Shown piece after piece: positions 53,756-62,569 of a stretch of 64,000 nucleotides of DNA. Each line of letters starts with the position of its first letter. Within the stretch, counting starts at the first letter, position 1. Made by a program: the position numbers and the translations under genes. The stretch comes from Prosthecochloris ethylica (GTDB lineage: Bacteria > Bacteroidota > Chlorobiia > Chlorobiales > Chlorobiaceae), in NCBI RefSeq assembly GCF_015234275.1, contig NZ_JADGII010000003.1. One strand, 5' to 3'. The notes below the pieces were generated by a model. It searched no databases, was not told the DNA's origin, and saw only the letters and a program-made list of their open reading frames with translations.

Positions 53756-54514
53756 TCACGGAGAGCCGCAAAGCTTCTGCAACTCGGCAACCTCCTTCGG
53801 ACGAAGAAAACGCCATTCCCCACGACGGAGTTTACCCGGCCGCAGACCCGCGTAGGAAACCCTGTCAAGTTTTTTGACTTCATAACCGAGCGAACGGAAC
53901 ATCCTGCGCACCTGATGGTTTTTACCTTCATGAAGGGAAACCAGCACCTGCAGACCATCTCCGAGAATTTTCGCCCTGCAGGGAAGAATCTTTTCCCCGG
54001 TATCTTTCAGGCGCATACCGCCTGTCAGCTGGCCGAGCTCTTTCTCGGCAAACGGTCTGTCGAGCGTAGCGAGATACTCTTTTTCCACCCCGGACGACGG
54101 ATGCATCAGGCGATGGGCAAGCTCACCATCATTGGTCAGCAACAGCAGGCCCGTACTCTTGCGGTCCAGCCTGCCGACCGGAAACACCCGCTCGGGCACC
54201 CTGATCAGGTCCAGCACGGTCTCCCGCCGGCGTTCGTCACGATTCGTGGTAATGACGTTTTTGGGTTTATTCAGCAGAATATACACTTTTTTCTCTTCAG
54301 GCAAAGCAAGCATTCTGCCTCCCACCACAACTTCATCATGACCCGGCACGACTTTTACCCCCGGGCCGGTCACAACCTGGCCGTTAATCATCACCTTACC
54401 GGCCTCGACAAGCCTGTCCGCCTCCCTGCGCGATGCAACACCGCACAATGCAAGGTATTTATTGATCCGTACGTACTGGTCGTTATCGCTCTTCTGTAGA
54501 CTCATCATCATCAC
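53756..54514 (-). CDS. rluB: RNA pseudouridine synthase, RsuA/RluB family
   Basis: 252-aa, S4 domain plus pseudouridine synthase. S4: VRINKYLALCGVASRREADR, VEAGKVMINGQVVTGPGVKV. Catalytic motif: FPVGRLDRKSTGLLLLTNDG with the active-site Asp. C terminus: HEGKNHQVRRMFRSLGYEVK. The family modifies 23S or 16S rRNA; RluB-like U2605 is the most probable site. The N terminus has four consecutive Met codons, so starts at 54514, 54511, 54508 or 54505 are equally possible. It overlaps the scpB 3' end by 32 nt. Confidence 0.9.
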   Translation of the reverse strand: MMMMSLQKSDNDQYVRINKYLALCGVASRREADRLVEAGKVMINGQVVTGPGVKVVPGHDEVVVGGRMLALPEEKKVYILLNKPKNVITTNRDERRRETVLDLIRVPERVFPVGRLDRKSTGLLLLTNDGELAHRLMHPSSGVEKEYLATLDRPFAEKELGQLTGGMRLKDTGEKILPCRAKILGDGLQVLVSLHEGKNHQVRRMFRSLGYEVKKLDRVSYAGLRPGKLRRGEWRFLRPKEVAELQKLCGSP

Positions 54515-55109
54515 TCTTTACTGTTTCCTGGACGGAGGCAGCCGACGAGAGGTACTCCCGGACCTCCCGGTCATGCACAAGCTCTTTGATTTCACGCAGT
54601 TTTGGCAGGTCCTGCAGCGACGGAAGCTGAAAAAGGTCCAGAAACTCTTTGGTCGTTCCGTACAGCAGGGGCTTTCCGACCGTTCGCGCTCGCCCGCGCA
54701 CATCGATCAATCCCCGTTCGAGAAGTTTGTTGATTGCATAATCAGGGCTCACCCCCCTCACCTGCTGGATCTCCGAACGACTGACCGGCTGGCGATACGC
54801 AATGACGGCCAGCACTTCCAGGACCGACTGCGAGAGTTTGCGACGTACAGTCGGTGCCTGCAGCTTCCTGAGAAGGGGTGCGAGAGCGGGAATGGTCAGA
54901 AACCGGAAGCCTCCGGCTATCCTGACAATGCGAAATGACCGGCCTGTGGTGTCATAGGAATGGTTCAACTCATCGACAAGGCGGTCAATCTGACGAACGG
55001 TGAGATCGGTACCGAGCATGCGGACGATGTCATCCGCAGATACCGCCTCTTCGGAAGCAAAGACCAGTGCTTCGACCTGCTGATGCAACGAGGGTTCCTG
55101 ATGTGGCAC
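54483..55109 (-). CDS. scpB: Segregation and condensation protein B
   Basis: 208-aa winged-helix protein that with ScpA and SMC compacts and segregates the chromosome. Family blocks are QQVEALVFASEEAVSADDIV, FRFLTIPALAPLLRKLQ, SQSVLEVLAVIAYRQPVSRS, EIQQVRGVSPDYAINKLLER and GLIDVRGRARTVGKPLLYGT followed by TKEFLDLFQL. The C terminus is acidic (KSDDDESTEER). scpA is not next to it. Its partner Smc is encoded at 39.2 kb on the other strand. Confidence 0.94.
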   Translation of the reverse strand: MPHQEPSLHQQVEALVFASEEAVSADDIVRMLGTDLTVRQIDRLVDELNHSYDTTGRSFRIVRIAGGFRFLTIPALAPLLRKLQAPTVRRKLSQSVLEVLAVIAYRQPVSRSEIQQVRGVSPDYAINKLLERGLIDVRGRARTVGKPLLYGTTKEFLDLFQLPSLQDLPKLREIKELVHDREVREYLSSAASVQETVKSDDDESTEER

Positions 55110-55161
55110 AAACGTTCGGATTCAAACAGTTGGCTGCCCGGCACTTCCCTGCCATGAGCTG

Positions 55162-55947
55162 CTACGGGCAGCATTGACGGCGGATGGTCGCCGTGGTGAA
55201 ATTGCAGTCGATCCCCATACCCTTCTCGTAATTATACCAGAGCCTCTGGCAGGGGAAATTGCATTCATACAGCGCCTTTCCGACAATCACGGAATCAACC
55301 CCGTACTTTTCCAGCGACTGCAATCGCTTGAGATCGTCGGAGCTTGTCACCCCTCCTGAAGCGGTCACCTTCACACCGGCTTTCATGGCGAACCGCCTGG
55401 TGCTCTCGTAACCGATCCCCTGCATCATACCGTCGCGTGAAATATCGGTATAGATAATGCGCTGAACCCCCATGTCCTTCATCTGGAGGGCCAGCTCATA
55501 GTCCTGCATGGAACCGCTTTCCGTCCATCCCTTGATCTTCGGAATCCCCTTGTCGGCATCGATACCGACAACGATCTGCGAAGGCGAATACTTTTCCAGC
55601 AGAATCCTGACCAGGTCGGGGTTGGTAACAGCAGCCGAACCGATCACCACTCTGCTGACTCCGATACCGAGGTAACGGTCGACATCTTCTACCGAACGAA
55701 TGCCTCCGCCCACCTGCACCGGAATATCAACTGTCTGTACGATATCGGCAATCCTGTCAAAATTCACCAGTTTGCCGGTCAGTGCCGCATCGAGATCGAC
55801 AACATGCAGCATCTTGGCATTCTGCTTACGCCAGATAATGGCCATATCCCTCGGGTTGTCGAGGTAAATTTTCTGCTGACCGAAATCACCACGCGTCAGT
55901 CGGACGCACTTCCCATCCTTGATATCTATAGCCGGAATAATCAACAT
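55162..55947 (-). CDS. hisA: Phosphoribosylformimino-5-aminoimidazole carboxamide ribotide isomerase
   Basis: 261-aa (beta/alpha)8 isomerase of histidine synthesis. N-terminal catalytic Asp is in LIIPAIDIKDGKCVRLTRGD. Other blocks are IPVQVGGGIRSVEDVDRYL, VVIGSAAVTNPDLVRILLEK, IVVGIDADKG, QRIIYTDISRDGMMQGIG with the second Asp, VTASGGVTSSDDLKRLQSL and VDSVIVGKALYE. The last 15 residues form a short Cys-containing tail. It starts 21 nt after hisH on the same strand. Confidence 0.95.
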   Translation of the reverse strand: MLIIPAIDIKDGKCVRLTRGDFGQQKIYLDNPRDMAIIWRKQNAKMLHVVDLDAALTGKLVNFDRIADIVQTVDIPVQVGGGIRSVEDVDRYLGIGVSRVVIGSAAVTNPDLVRILLEKYSPSQIVVGIDADKGIPKIKGWTESGSMQDYELALQMKDMGVQRIIYTDISRDGMMQGIGYESTRRFAMKAGVKVTASGGVTSSDDLKRLQSLEKYGVDSVIVGKALYECNFPCQRLWYNYEKGMGIDCNFTTATIRRQCCP

Positions 55948-55968
55948 AACCTCTTCCTCCAGGCCGTT

Positions 55969-56574
55969 TTAACACTTCGCAAAATTCTTCAGTACCTGTA
56001 GTCCCGCATCCGAACTTTTTTCCGGATGAAACTGTACAGCGAAAATACCATTTTTTTCAATCGCCGAACAGAAGTTTTTTCCAGCGAAAAACGTTGTCGC
56101 AGCAATATCGGACTGGTTGCAGGGCTCACAGTAATATGAGTGTACAAAATAAAAAAAGGTGTGGTCGTCAATCCCTTTGAACAGTTCGCTCTCTCCGGTA
56201 ACATCCACGGAATTCCAGCCGATCTGAGGAACCTTGTCATCAGGGGCGTCAAAGAGTTTCACCTCCCCCTCGACAACGTTCAGCCCCTGATGCACACCCA
56301 TTTCATGGCTTTCGGTAAAGAGCAGCTGCATACCGAGGCAGATACCCAGAACATGGCGCCCTTTATCAATATGCTCGAGCAATGCTTCGCCAAACCCCGA
56401 ACGCTGAAACGATTCCATAGCCGGTCCGAAGGCGCCCACTCCCGGCACGAGCACTTTCCGGTAATCGGAAAGCTCTGCCGGGTCCGAACTGACCACGGTC
56501 TTCACACCGAGAAATTCCAGCGCCTTGTTGACCGAATGCAGGTTTCCTGCCCCGTAATCTGCAATAAATACCAT
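55969..56574 (-). CDS. hisH: Imidazole glycerol phosphate synthase, glutamine amidotransferase subunit
   Basis: 201-aa class I amidotransferase giving ammonia to HisF in histidine synthesis. Catalytic Cys is in HVLGICLGMQLLFTESHEMG. The His-x-Glu pair is in GIFAVQFHPEKSSDAGLQVL. The N terminus VFIADYGAGNLHSVNKALEF is the family opening. hisF is not in the window. First gene of the minus-strand run hisH-hisA-scpB-rluB-HhH. Confidence 0.95.
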   Translation of the reverse strand: MVFIADYGAGNLHSVNKALEFLGVKTVVSSDPAELSDYRKVLVPGVGAFGPAMESFQRSGFGEALLEHIDKGRHVLGICLGMQLLFTESHEMGVHQGLNVVEGEVKLFDAPDDKVPQIGWNSVDVTGESELFKGIDDHTFFYFVHSYYCEPCNQSDIAATTFFAGKNFCSAIEKNGIFAVQFHPEKSSDAGLQVLKNFAKC

Positions 56575-56734
56575 CGAAAAGATCTGTCGCTATCGTTGAT
56601 GTTGCAGCCGTTCTGCACAGCTGTGGACCGGCCGTTCATTTTTATATTACTTTTTAATTAAGTATTATAAAACTTTTGACCCTCCTGAAAATTTGATCAG
56701 TAAATTCTTTTACCAATCGAAATCCCGAAGTACG

Positions 56735-57580
56735 ATGTATACAATCGTCTCAGCAGATTTTTTAGCGGAAAATATCAAAAAATTTGAAATTGACGCTCCG
56801 CGCATAGCAAAAAAACGTCAAGCAGGCCAGTTTGTCATGCTGCGTGTCAGTGAGCATGGCGAGCGCATCCCTCTGACCATTGCCGATTCGGATGTTCAGA
56901 AAGGAACCATTACCATCATCGCGCAGGGGGCCGGAAAAACAACCCGTGAACTCAACCGGCTGAACAAGGGTGACACCATCAGTGACATTGTCGGACCACT
57001 CGGCACACCGTCACACATCGAGAACTTCGGCACCGCCGTCAGTATCGGAGGAGGAGTTGGTGCGGCTATTGCCTATCCGACCGCTGTAGCCCTGAAAAAG
57101 GCAGGCAACTACGTCATCACCATCAACGGGGCTCGTTCGAAAGAGATGGTGATCCTCGAAGAGGAAATGAAATCGGTCAGCGACGAAGCCTACATCACCA
57201 CAGATGACGGCTCGTACGGGTTTCATGGTTTTGTCACCCAGAAACTCCAGGAACTCATCGACTCCGGCAAAAAAATCGACTATGTGCTGGCTATCGGGCC
57301 AATCCCGATGATGAAAGCGGTTGCAGATGTTACCCGTCCATATAATATCAAGACCGTCGTCAGCCTCAACCCGATCATGGTCGACGGCACCGGCATGTGC
57401 GGCGGCTGCAGGGTCACTGTCGGCAATGAGCTGAAATTCGCCTGTGTCGATGGCCCTGAATTCGATGCGCACCTGGTCGATTTCAGCAACCTGAGCGACA
57501 GAAACAAGATCTACATATCGGAGGAAAAAGCATCCGCCGAACAGGACGAGCACCGCTGTCAGCTCGACAGGAATTCTTAA
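56735..57580 (+). CDS. nfnA: NfnA-type ferredoxin-NADP+ reductase subunit (FAD/2Fe-2S)
   Basis: 281-aa flavoprotein of the dihydroorotate-dehydrogenase electron-transfer subunit family. The FAD domain has AGQFVMLRVSEHGERIPLTI and the glycine-rich GTAVSIGGGVGAAIAYPTAV. The NAD-binding half follows (GYSHF-type TTDDGSYGFHGFVTQKLQEL). A [2Fe-2S] loop is DGTGMCGGCRVTVGNELKFACVDG, with the pattern of the small subunit of NfnAB/SudB. With NfnB it links NADH, NADPH and ferredoxin by electron bifurcation. ATG 56735 begins the conserved YTIVSADFLAEN. Followed 90 nt later by nfnB. Confidence 0.9.
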   Translation: MYTIVSADFLAENIKKFEIDAPRIAKKRQAGQFVMLRVSEHGERIPLTIADSDVQKGTITIIAQGAGKTTRELNRLNKGDTISDIVGPLGTPSHIENFGTAVSIGGGVGAAIAYPTAVALKKAGNYVITINGARSKEMVILEEEMKSVSDEAYITTDDGSYGFHGFVTQKLQELIDSGKKIDYVLAIGPIPMMKAVADVTRPYNIKTVVSLNPIMVDGTGMCGGCRVTVGNELKFACVDGPEFDAHLVDFSNLSDRNKIYISEEKASAEQDEHRCQLDRNS

Positions 57581-57670
57581 TCACACACGACAACACATCA
57601 CAACCATCTGCCATCAGGGCCTCCTGAAGGCCCGCGGGAGATGTTTGACAAAAATGAACAAGGGATAACT

Positions 57671-59119
57671 ATGGACAATACAACACTGACGAACAAGGAA
57701 CGCATGGCGATTCCACGCCAGGAGATGCCCGCACAGGACCCTGGAGAACGCATACAGAACTTCAGGGAGGTCAACCTGGGTTACACACCGGAACTGGCCA
57801 TCAAGGAAGCCATGCGCTGCATCCAGTGCAAGGACCCTGTCTGCATCAAAGGGTGCCCGGTCAACATCAAAATTGACGAGTTCATCGATCTTATCGCCCA
57901 TGGGAATTTTCTCGATGCCGCAAAAAAGATCAAGGAAGACAACGTCCTTCCGGCAATCTGCGGACGCGTCTGCCCACAGGAAGACCAGTGCGAAAAGGAG
58001 TGTATCCTCGGCAGGAAACACAAACCTGTCGCTATCGGTCACCTGGAACGGTTCGTAGCCGACTATGAACGTGAAACCGGCAACATCACCGTTCCGGAGG
58101 TCAAGCGGTCGACCGGAAAGAAAATCGCAGTCATCGGCAGCGGCCCGGCGGGCCTCTCCTGTGCAAACGACCTGGCCCAGTTCGGCCACAAGGTCGTCGT
58201 GTTCGAAGCACTGCACGAGCTGGGAGGCGTCCTCATGTACGGCGTACCGGAATTCAGGCTGCCGAAGGACATTGTCAGGACCGAAATCGAAGGCCTGAGA
58301 AAAATGGGAGTCGAGTTCCAGACGGATGTCGTGGTCGGCCGATCGGTCACGATTGACGAGCTGCTCGACGAAGAGCAGTTCGATGCGGCCTTCATCGGTG
58401 TGGGTGCAGGACTGCCCTGGTTCATGGGAATTCCAGGTGAAAACCTCGTGGGTGTGCTCTCGGCAAACGAGTTCCTGACCAGGGTCAATCTCATGAAAGC
58501 ATATGACTTTCCTGCAAGCGACACGCCGGTTTTCGACTGTAAAGGCAAAAACATTGCCGTATTCGGTGGCGGCAACACCGCAATGGACGCCGTCAGAACA
58601 GCCAAACGGCTCGGGGCGGAACACGCCTACATCGTCTACCGACGATCCGAAGCCGAAATGCCTGCCCGTGTCGAGGAGATCCACCATGCCAGGGAGGAAG
58701 GCATCGAGTTCCTGCTGCTCAACAACCCGGTTGAGTTCGTCGGCAATGACCAGCAGTTGCTGACCGGAGTCAAGCTGGTGAAGATGGAGCTCGGCGAGCC
58801 GGACGATTCAGGACGGCGCAGGCCGGTTCCTGTCGAAGGATCGGAATACATTCTGCCCATCGATATGGCCGTAATCTCGATCGGCAACGGCTCGAACCCG
58901 CTCATCGGCCAGACCACACCGGATATCGACTTCAGCAAACGCGAAACCATTGTTGTCGATGTCAACACCATGGCGACATCGAAAGAGAATGTCTACGCCG
59001 GAGGAGACATCGTTACCGGCGGAGCCACCGTCATCCTTGCCATGGGTGCCGGGCGCACCGCGGCTAAAGCCATCCATGAAAAGCTCATGGGGGAGTCTCA
59101 CGGGTTCGATGAATGGTAG
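57671..59119 (+). CDS. nfnB: NfnB-type large subunit (GltD-like, homotetrameric glutamate-synthase-like)
   Basis: 482-aa flavoprotein similar to the GltA/GltD small subunit of glutamate synthase. An N-terminal iron-sulfur region (AMRCIQCKDPVCIKGCPVNI and PAICGRVCPQEDQCEKECIL) carries two [4Fe-4S] cysteine sets. The FAD site is KIAVIGSGPAGLSCANDLAQ, the NADP site KNIAVFGGGNTAMDAVRTAK, and the end is YAGGDIVTGGATVILAMGAG. Standing next to nfnA it most likely forms NADH-dependent reduced-ferredoxin:NADP+ oxidoreductase; a stand-alone glutamate synthase is less likely. ATG 57671 follows AAGGGATAACT, a reasonable ribosome-binding site. Confidence 0.9.
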   Translation: MDNTTLTNKERMAIPRQEMPAQDPGERIQNFREVNLGYTPELAIKEAMRCIQCKDPVCIKGCPVNIKIDEFIDLIAHGNFLDAAKKIKEDNVLPAICGRVCPQEDQCEKECILGRKHKPVAIGHLERFVADYERETGNITVPEVKRSTGKKIAVIGSGPAGLSCANDLAQFGHKVVVFEALHELGGVLMYGVPEFRLPKDIVRTEIEGLRKMGVEFQTDVVVGRSVTIDELLDEEQFDAAFIGVGAGLPWFMGIPGENLVGVLSANEFLTRVNLMKAYDFPASDTPVFDCKGKNIAVFGGGNTAMDAVRTAKRLGAEHAYIVYRRSEAEMPARVEEIHHAREEGIEFLLLNNPVEFVGNDQQLLTGVKLVKMELGEPDDSGRRRPVPVEGSEYILPIDMAVISIGNGSNPLIGQTTPDIDFSKRETIVVDVNTMATSKENVYAGGDIVTGGATVILAMGAGRTAAKAIHEKLMGESHGFDEW

Positions 59120-59132
59120 GAGTTCCTGACAC

Positions 59133-59162
59133 AAGCGGCAGCGTCGGCTGCCGCTTTTTTTT
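59133..59162 (+). terminator. Intrinsic terminator of nfnA-nfnB
   Basis: AAGCGGCAGC (59133-59142) and GCTGCCGCTT (59147-59156) make a perfect 10-bp stem with a GTCG tetraloop and a run of Ts. Very strong, 13 nt after the nfnB stop. The convergent DUF1499 gene ends at 59166, so it may serve both directions. Confidence 0.9.
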
Positions 59163-59165
59163 CGT

Positions 59166-59600
59166 TCAGGAAAGCATCCTGTGACGGATGTCATCAACCC
59201 GCGCACGATTGACCCCGAGATCCGAGAAACCAAGCCTCGAGGCGGAACGCACGTGAATCACACCTGCCGTTCCGTCAAGCCGGAACTCGACATCATCGAC
59301 GAACCCGAACACCGGAACGGTAAATGTGGACCAGAGATACTCTCCATCATCGGTCTCGATTCTCCCCCCCATATCACGGATAACCTTCGCCAGCCGCTTC
59401 CAGGCTGCATCGGCTTCGCCACTGAACGCAACCGGCTCGACCGGAAACGGACCGCTGTCAGCTTCACTGCAGACACAATTCGGAGTTCCGGGGCATGGCC
59501 TCAGCTTTCCATCCTGGAGCGATGGGTGATCCTGCGGAGCTGGCCAGAGCCCTGATGCGGCCGACGTCACACCGTTGAGAAGATCATTGAATATATCCAT
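59166..59600 (-). CDS. DUF1499 family protein
   Basis: 144-aa protein of the DUF1499 family. The signature CPGTPNCVCSEA is complete, as are AAWKRLAKVIRDMGGRIETD, YLWSTFTVPVFGFVDDVEFR and VIHVRSASRLGFSDLGVNRA. Function is unknown; family members are often envelope-linked. Hydrophobicity at the N terminus (MDIFNDLLNGVTSAASGLWP) is mild and I cannot call a signal peptide. I use ATG 59600 because it follows from the domain start; the frame opens further to 59834 only as a shadow of the next gene. Confidence 0.85.
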   Translation of the reverse strand: MDIFNDLLNGVTSAASGLWPAPQDHPSLQDGKLRPCPGTPNCVCSEADSGPFPVEPVAFSGEADAAWKRLAKVIRDMGGRIETDDGEYLWSTFTVPVFGFVDDVEFRLDGTAGVIHVRSASRLGFSDLGVNRARVDDIRHRMLS

Positions 59601-59617
59601 AAGTCGGGAATCATGGG

Positions 59618-60502
59618 TTATCGGGAACGTAAGCGACTTCTGTTGTAACGCCGCACACGTTCTTCGAGTTCCGCAGACAGCTGCCGATCGACAAGTTTCA
59701 CGGTAATTTTCGGGGTCTCCTCGGCGGTTTCGACCGAGAACACGGATACTCGAAAAATATCGGTCGACCGCACGATTGACGGCAAACTGTCGATCCTGGT
59801 GGCAACCCCGAGAAAACTCAGCGGCAGCAGGCATTTTGCCTGGTAAGGATTGCTGAGAAACACGCCGTACGGCTTGACGGCAAGCACCGATCCGGTAAAC
59901 ATGGTGCCTTTTTCAGGAAGCTGCCTCTGCACAGGTGATTGCGCTGTATCCGGAGAACGTCGTTCAGCCGGCGACCCCTGAACGACTGACTGTTCAATCC
60001 GGGAACGGATTGCATCAAGATCTTCAAAGACGATACCGGGTTCGCTGATCAGCTCACGGGCACTCACGCCACGGGTCGAGTAGACGCGGACGCCACGGCC
60101 CATTGATCGTAATGCCCGCATCAGCGGCAGGAAATCACTGTCTCCGGAAAACAGCACAAAGACGTCGTAACCACCAGCCATCATCAGGGCATCGACCACC
60201 AGTTCGACATCGAGATTTCCCTTCATGACAAGTTCCCCGGTCTCGTGGTTGACGATTTTCTTGACCGGCTTGGAAATCACCGTATAACCGTTAGCCTGCA
60301 GCATCCGATAAAACCCGGCCTGGTCCCCCGAAGCATCCTCGGCCTCGGGCACGTAATATCTCGCCTCGACAGAATCAAAACTCTGCATGAAATATGCCAT
60401 CAATCTCACAAAATCAATCTGCCATCCCTGATGGCGCTGTGTATAGAACAGGTTGGCTCCATCAATAAACAGGCCGGCTTTTCTGCTGGTTGACTGGGTC
60501 AT
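59618..60502 (-). CDS. NYN-domain nuclease-like protein with C-terminal S1-like domain
   Basis: 294 aa from ATG 60502 (300 from 60520). The N-terminal NYN/LabA (DUF88) domain shows GLFIDGANLFYTQRHQGWQI with the first acidic ligands, LDVELVVDALMMAGGYDVFV and LFSGDSDFLPLMRALRSMGR, so the PIN-like active site seems complete. A Ser/Pro/Gln-rich linker follows. The last 85 residues look like an S1/OB RNA-binding fold (GTMFTGSVLAVKPYGVFLSN, KCLLPLSFLG, IFRVSVFSVE). RNA cleavage is the obvious prediction, though unproven. Upstream on the same strand is the AEC carrier gene. Confidence 0.82.
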   Translation of the reverse strand: MTQSTSRKAGLFIDGANLFYTQRHQGWQIDFVRLMAYFMQSFDSVEARYYVPEAEDASGDQAGFYRMLQANGYTVISKPVKKIVNHETGELVMKGNLDVELVVDALMMAGGYDVFVLFSGDSDFLPLMRALRSMGRGVRVYSTRGVSARELISEPGIVFEDLDAIRSRIEQSVVQGSPAERRSPDTAQSPVQRQLPEKGTMFTGSVLAVKPYGVFLSNPYQAKCLLPLSFLGVATRIDSLPSIVRSTDIFRVSVFSVETAEETPKITVKLVDRQLSAELEERVRRYNRSRLRSR

Positions 60503-60528
60503 TGAAACACTACGTTGCAAAAAGAGGG

Positions 60529-61449
60529 TTAGAAAAATCTGTCGAACACAAAGGCCCAGGCAGGAAGACTGACAAACGACAGAACGATACCGACCGCCAC
60601 CATGAGGCTTGCGAGCCGGGGCTCGATATCATGCTCCTGGGCGATAATACCTGCTGTCACCATCGGGGGCATGGCGGCTTCGAACAATGTCACCTCCACG
60701 GAAAGACCGCGAAGCCCCAGGACACCACCATACAGAAACAGGAAAAAAATCGGCGCAAGAACCAGCTTGAACCCCAGGCCTGCGGCTAAATTGCGCAGAT
60801 TGCCCCCGACATGTCCTGCGTGCAGCTGAAAACCGACAGAGAGCAGAGCCAGGGGTGCAAGCGTATCGGCGAGCCGGGCCAGCAGAACGGTCAGCCATCC
60901 GGGATACTCGACAGGGATCAGCACCAGCGCAGCTGCAAGCGCAAGAAAAGGGGGAAACGTCACGATCCGTCTGGCGATGGTCCCGACACCCGGACGTTCT
61001 CCCGCATACATACCCGCCACCGTGATACCGAGTGTCGACAGCACCATGAACGAACCCGCCTGGTCGACAATAATGCCATGCACCAGTGCCTCGCTGCCAT
61101 AAAACGCTTCGATCATCGGAAGCCCCACAAACGACGTATTACCGAGGCCGCCGGTCAGAAGCAGCGCGCCGACAACGGACCTCCTCAACCGCAGAACACG
61201 GCCGAGAAAAAGAAAAAAAAGAGCAGCCAGCCCGAAATGAAGCCACGGCATTGCGGCCATAACCAGTACATCGCCCGACAGACGGAGGTTATGAACATGG
61301 AGAAGCGTGACTGCCGGCAGGGAAACATGGATAATCACTCCGTTGAGCACCTGCGACGTGGTACCGGGAAGCCGGCCTGCATGCCTCAACAGCACGCCGG
61401 CAAGAAAACAGACGATCAGAAGAACCAGATTATGCATTTCATTCACCAA
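60529..61449 (-). CDS. AEC (auxin efflux carrier) family transporter
   Basis: 306-aa membrane protein with ten hydrophobic helices. The AEC fold is marked by VLNGVIIHVSLPAVTLLHVH, GGLGNTSFVGLPMIEAFYGS, LARLADTLAPLALLSVGFQL and MPPMVTAGIIAQEHDIEPRL. Bacterial members export or import small organic acids such as malate or malonate; the substrate is not deducible. It lies 49 nt after the HlyD-type adaptor gene, same strand. Confidence 0.87.
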   Translation of the reverse strand: MVNEMHNLVLLIVCFLAGVLLRHAGRLPGTTSQVLNGVIIHVSLPAVTLLHVHNLRLSGDVLVMAAMPWLHFGLAALFFLFLGRVLRLRRSVVGALLLTGGLGNTSFVGLPMIEAFYGSEALVHGIIVDQAGSFMVLSTLGITVAGMYAGERPGVGTIARRIVTFPPFLALAAALVLIPVEYPGWLTVLLARLADTLAPLALLSVGFQLHAGHVGGNLRNLAAGLGFKLVLAPIFFLFLYGGVLGLRGLSVEVTLFEAAMPPMVTAGIIAQEHDIEPRLASLMVAVGIVLSFVSLPAWAFVFDRFF

Positions 61450-61498
61450 CCGTTGAAATCAAGCGGCATCAGCGGAAAACGCCCTCGCCGCAAAGAGC

Positions 61499-62569
61499 CT
61501 ACAGCTCAAAATCAGCGTCCATGCCTTCCCTGAAACGCTCCTCGGGAGTTGCAACCACGAGATCACCTTCCGCAAGCCCATCGGTCACTTCGACATGGGT
61601 AAGATCAGCCGAGCCGACAGTGATCGGTTGTTTCCCGAGCCTGCCCTGCACGATCTTCCAGACATACTGTCCGCCATTGTCAGACACGACCGATGCCCTC
61701 GGGACCAGTAGAGCCCCCTCTCGGGTATGATAGATGATGTTTGCCGTTGCCGTCATTCCAGCCTGCACTCCTCCGACCGGTTCGTCAAAACCCAGATACA
61801 CGCCGGAAGTCTTGGTTATCCTGTCTGTCTGGGGCACCAGACGGTCGACCGTCGCCGCAAACCGCTGCTCGGGAAGGGCATCGAACGCAACCGTCGCCTT
61901 CTGTCCCTTCTCGATTTTCGGAACATCGAGCTCGTCGATCTCCGCATTGATGACATAACATGACGGGTCGACCACCTTCGCAACAAGGGTATTTGCTGTG
62001 ATGTAGTCTCCTCTGGTCATATCCAGCTCGATGAGGACGCCATCGACAGGAGCCGTAATCTGAAGTTTGGCAAGATCGTCGCGGCGACGGCGATACTGCG
62101 CTTCGACCTGTTCCAGCTGGCCAACAGCCTGCTCATAGGAATATTGCGTATCGTCATACTCCTGACGTGACACCGCCCCAGCTGCAATCAGGCTGCGATA
62201 TCGCTCAAGAGCTGTTCTGCGCTCACGGACCAGTGACCGCTGCCGGTCAACCACGGCTTGCGCCTCCTGGACGGCAAGTTCAGGCTGCTGCTCGTCAAAT
62301 ACCGCAATCACCTCACCGGCCCGTACCTGATCACCCTCACGAAACCTCACCTCCCCTACGGTCCCGGAAACCTCTGCGCGCAGGTCCGCCCTGGTGTCGG
62401 CATCGACAAAGCCTGTAGCGTACACCGCCTGCACCAACTGCATTTTTTCCACCTCGAGCACATCGACCTGCACGATATTTCCCCGGGTCATGAGAACAAT
62501 GACCGTCACGGCAAAAATCACCCCGAGGGCTATCGTATATTTCGGTAACAGTTTCTTTACGGTCTTCAT
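61499..62569 (-). CDS. HlyD/RND-type periplasmic adaptor (membrane-fusion) protein
   Basis: 356 aa. One N-terminal membrane segment (YTIALGVIFAVTVIVLMTRG). A lipoyl-like/barrel-sandwich domain follows: RAEVSGTVGEVRFREGDQVR and ITAPVDGVLIELDMTRGDYI. Between them a coiled-coil hairpin runs over about residues 90-160 (VDRQRSLVRERRTALERYRS, YSYEQAVGQLEQVEAQYRRR). Beta-barrel and membrane-proximal parts finish with VGSADLTHVEVTDGLAEGDL. It would pair with an ABC or RND inner-membrane pump and an outer-membrane channel, but none lies in the window. Start at ATG 62569 matches the signal-anchor. Confidence 0.88.
   Translation of the reverse strand: MKTVKKLLPKYTIALGVIFAVTVIVLMTRGNIVQVDVLEVEKMQLVQAVYATGFVDADTRADLRAEVSGTVGEVRFREGDQVRAGEVIAVFDEQQPELAVQEAQAVVDRQRSLVRERRTALERYRSLIAAGAVSRQEYDDTQYSYEQAVGQLEQVEAQYRRRRDDLAKLQITAPVDGVLIELDMTRGDYITANTLVAKVVDPSCYVINAEIDELDVPKIEKGQKATVAFDALPEQRFAATVDRLVPQTDRITKTSGVYLGFDEPVGGVQAGMTATANIIYHTREGALLVPRASVVSDNGGQYVWKIVQGRLGKQPITVGSADLTHVEVTDGLAEGDLVVATPEERFREGMDADFEL

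Noticed and set aside
56676..56706. TTGACC (56676) and TAAATT (56701) as nfnA promoter
   Set aside because: 19-nt spacer; it would only fit a Bacteroidota-type promoter and I cannot tell.
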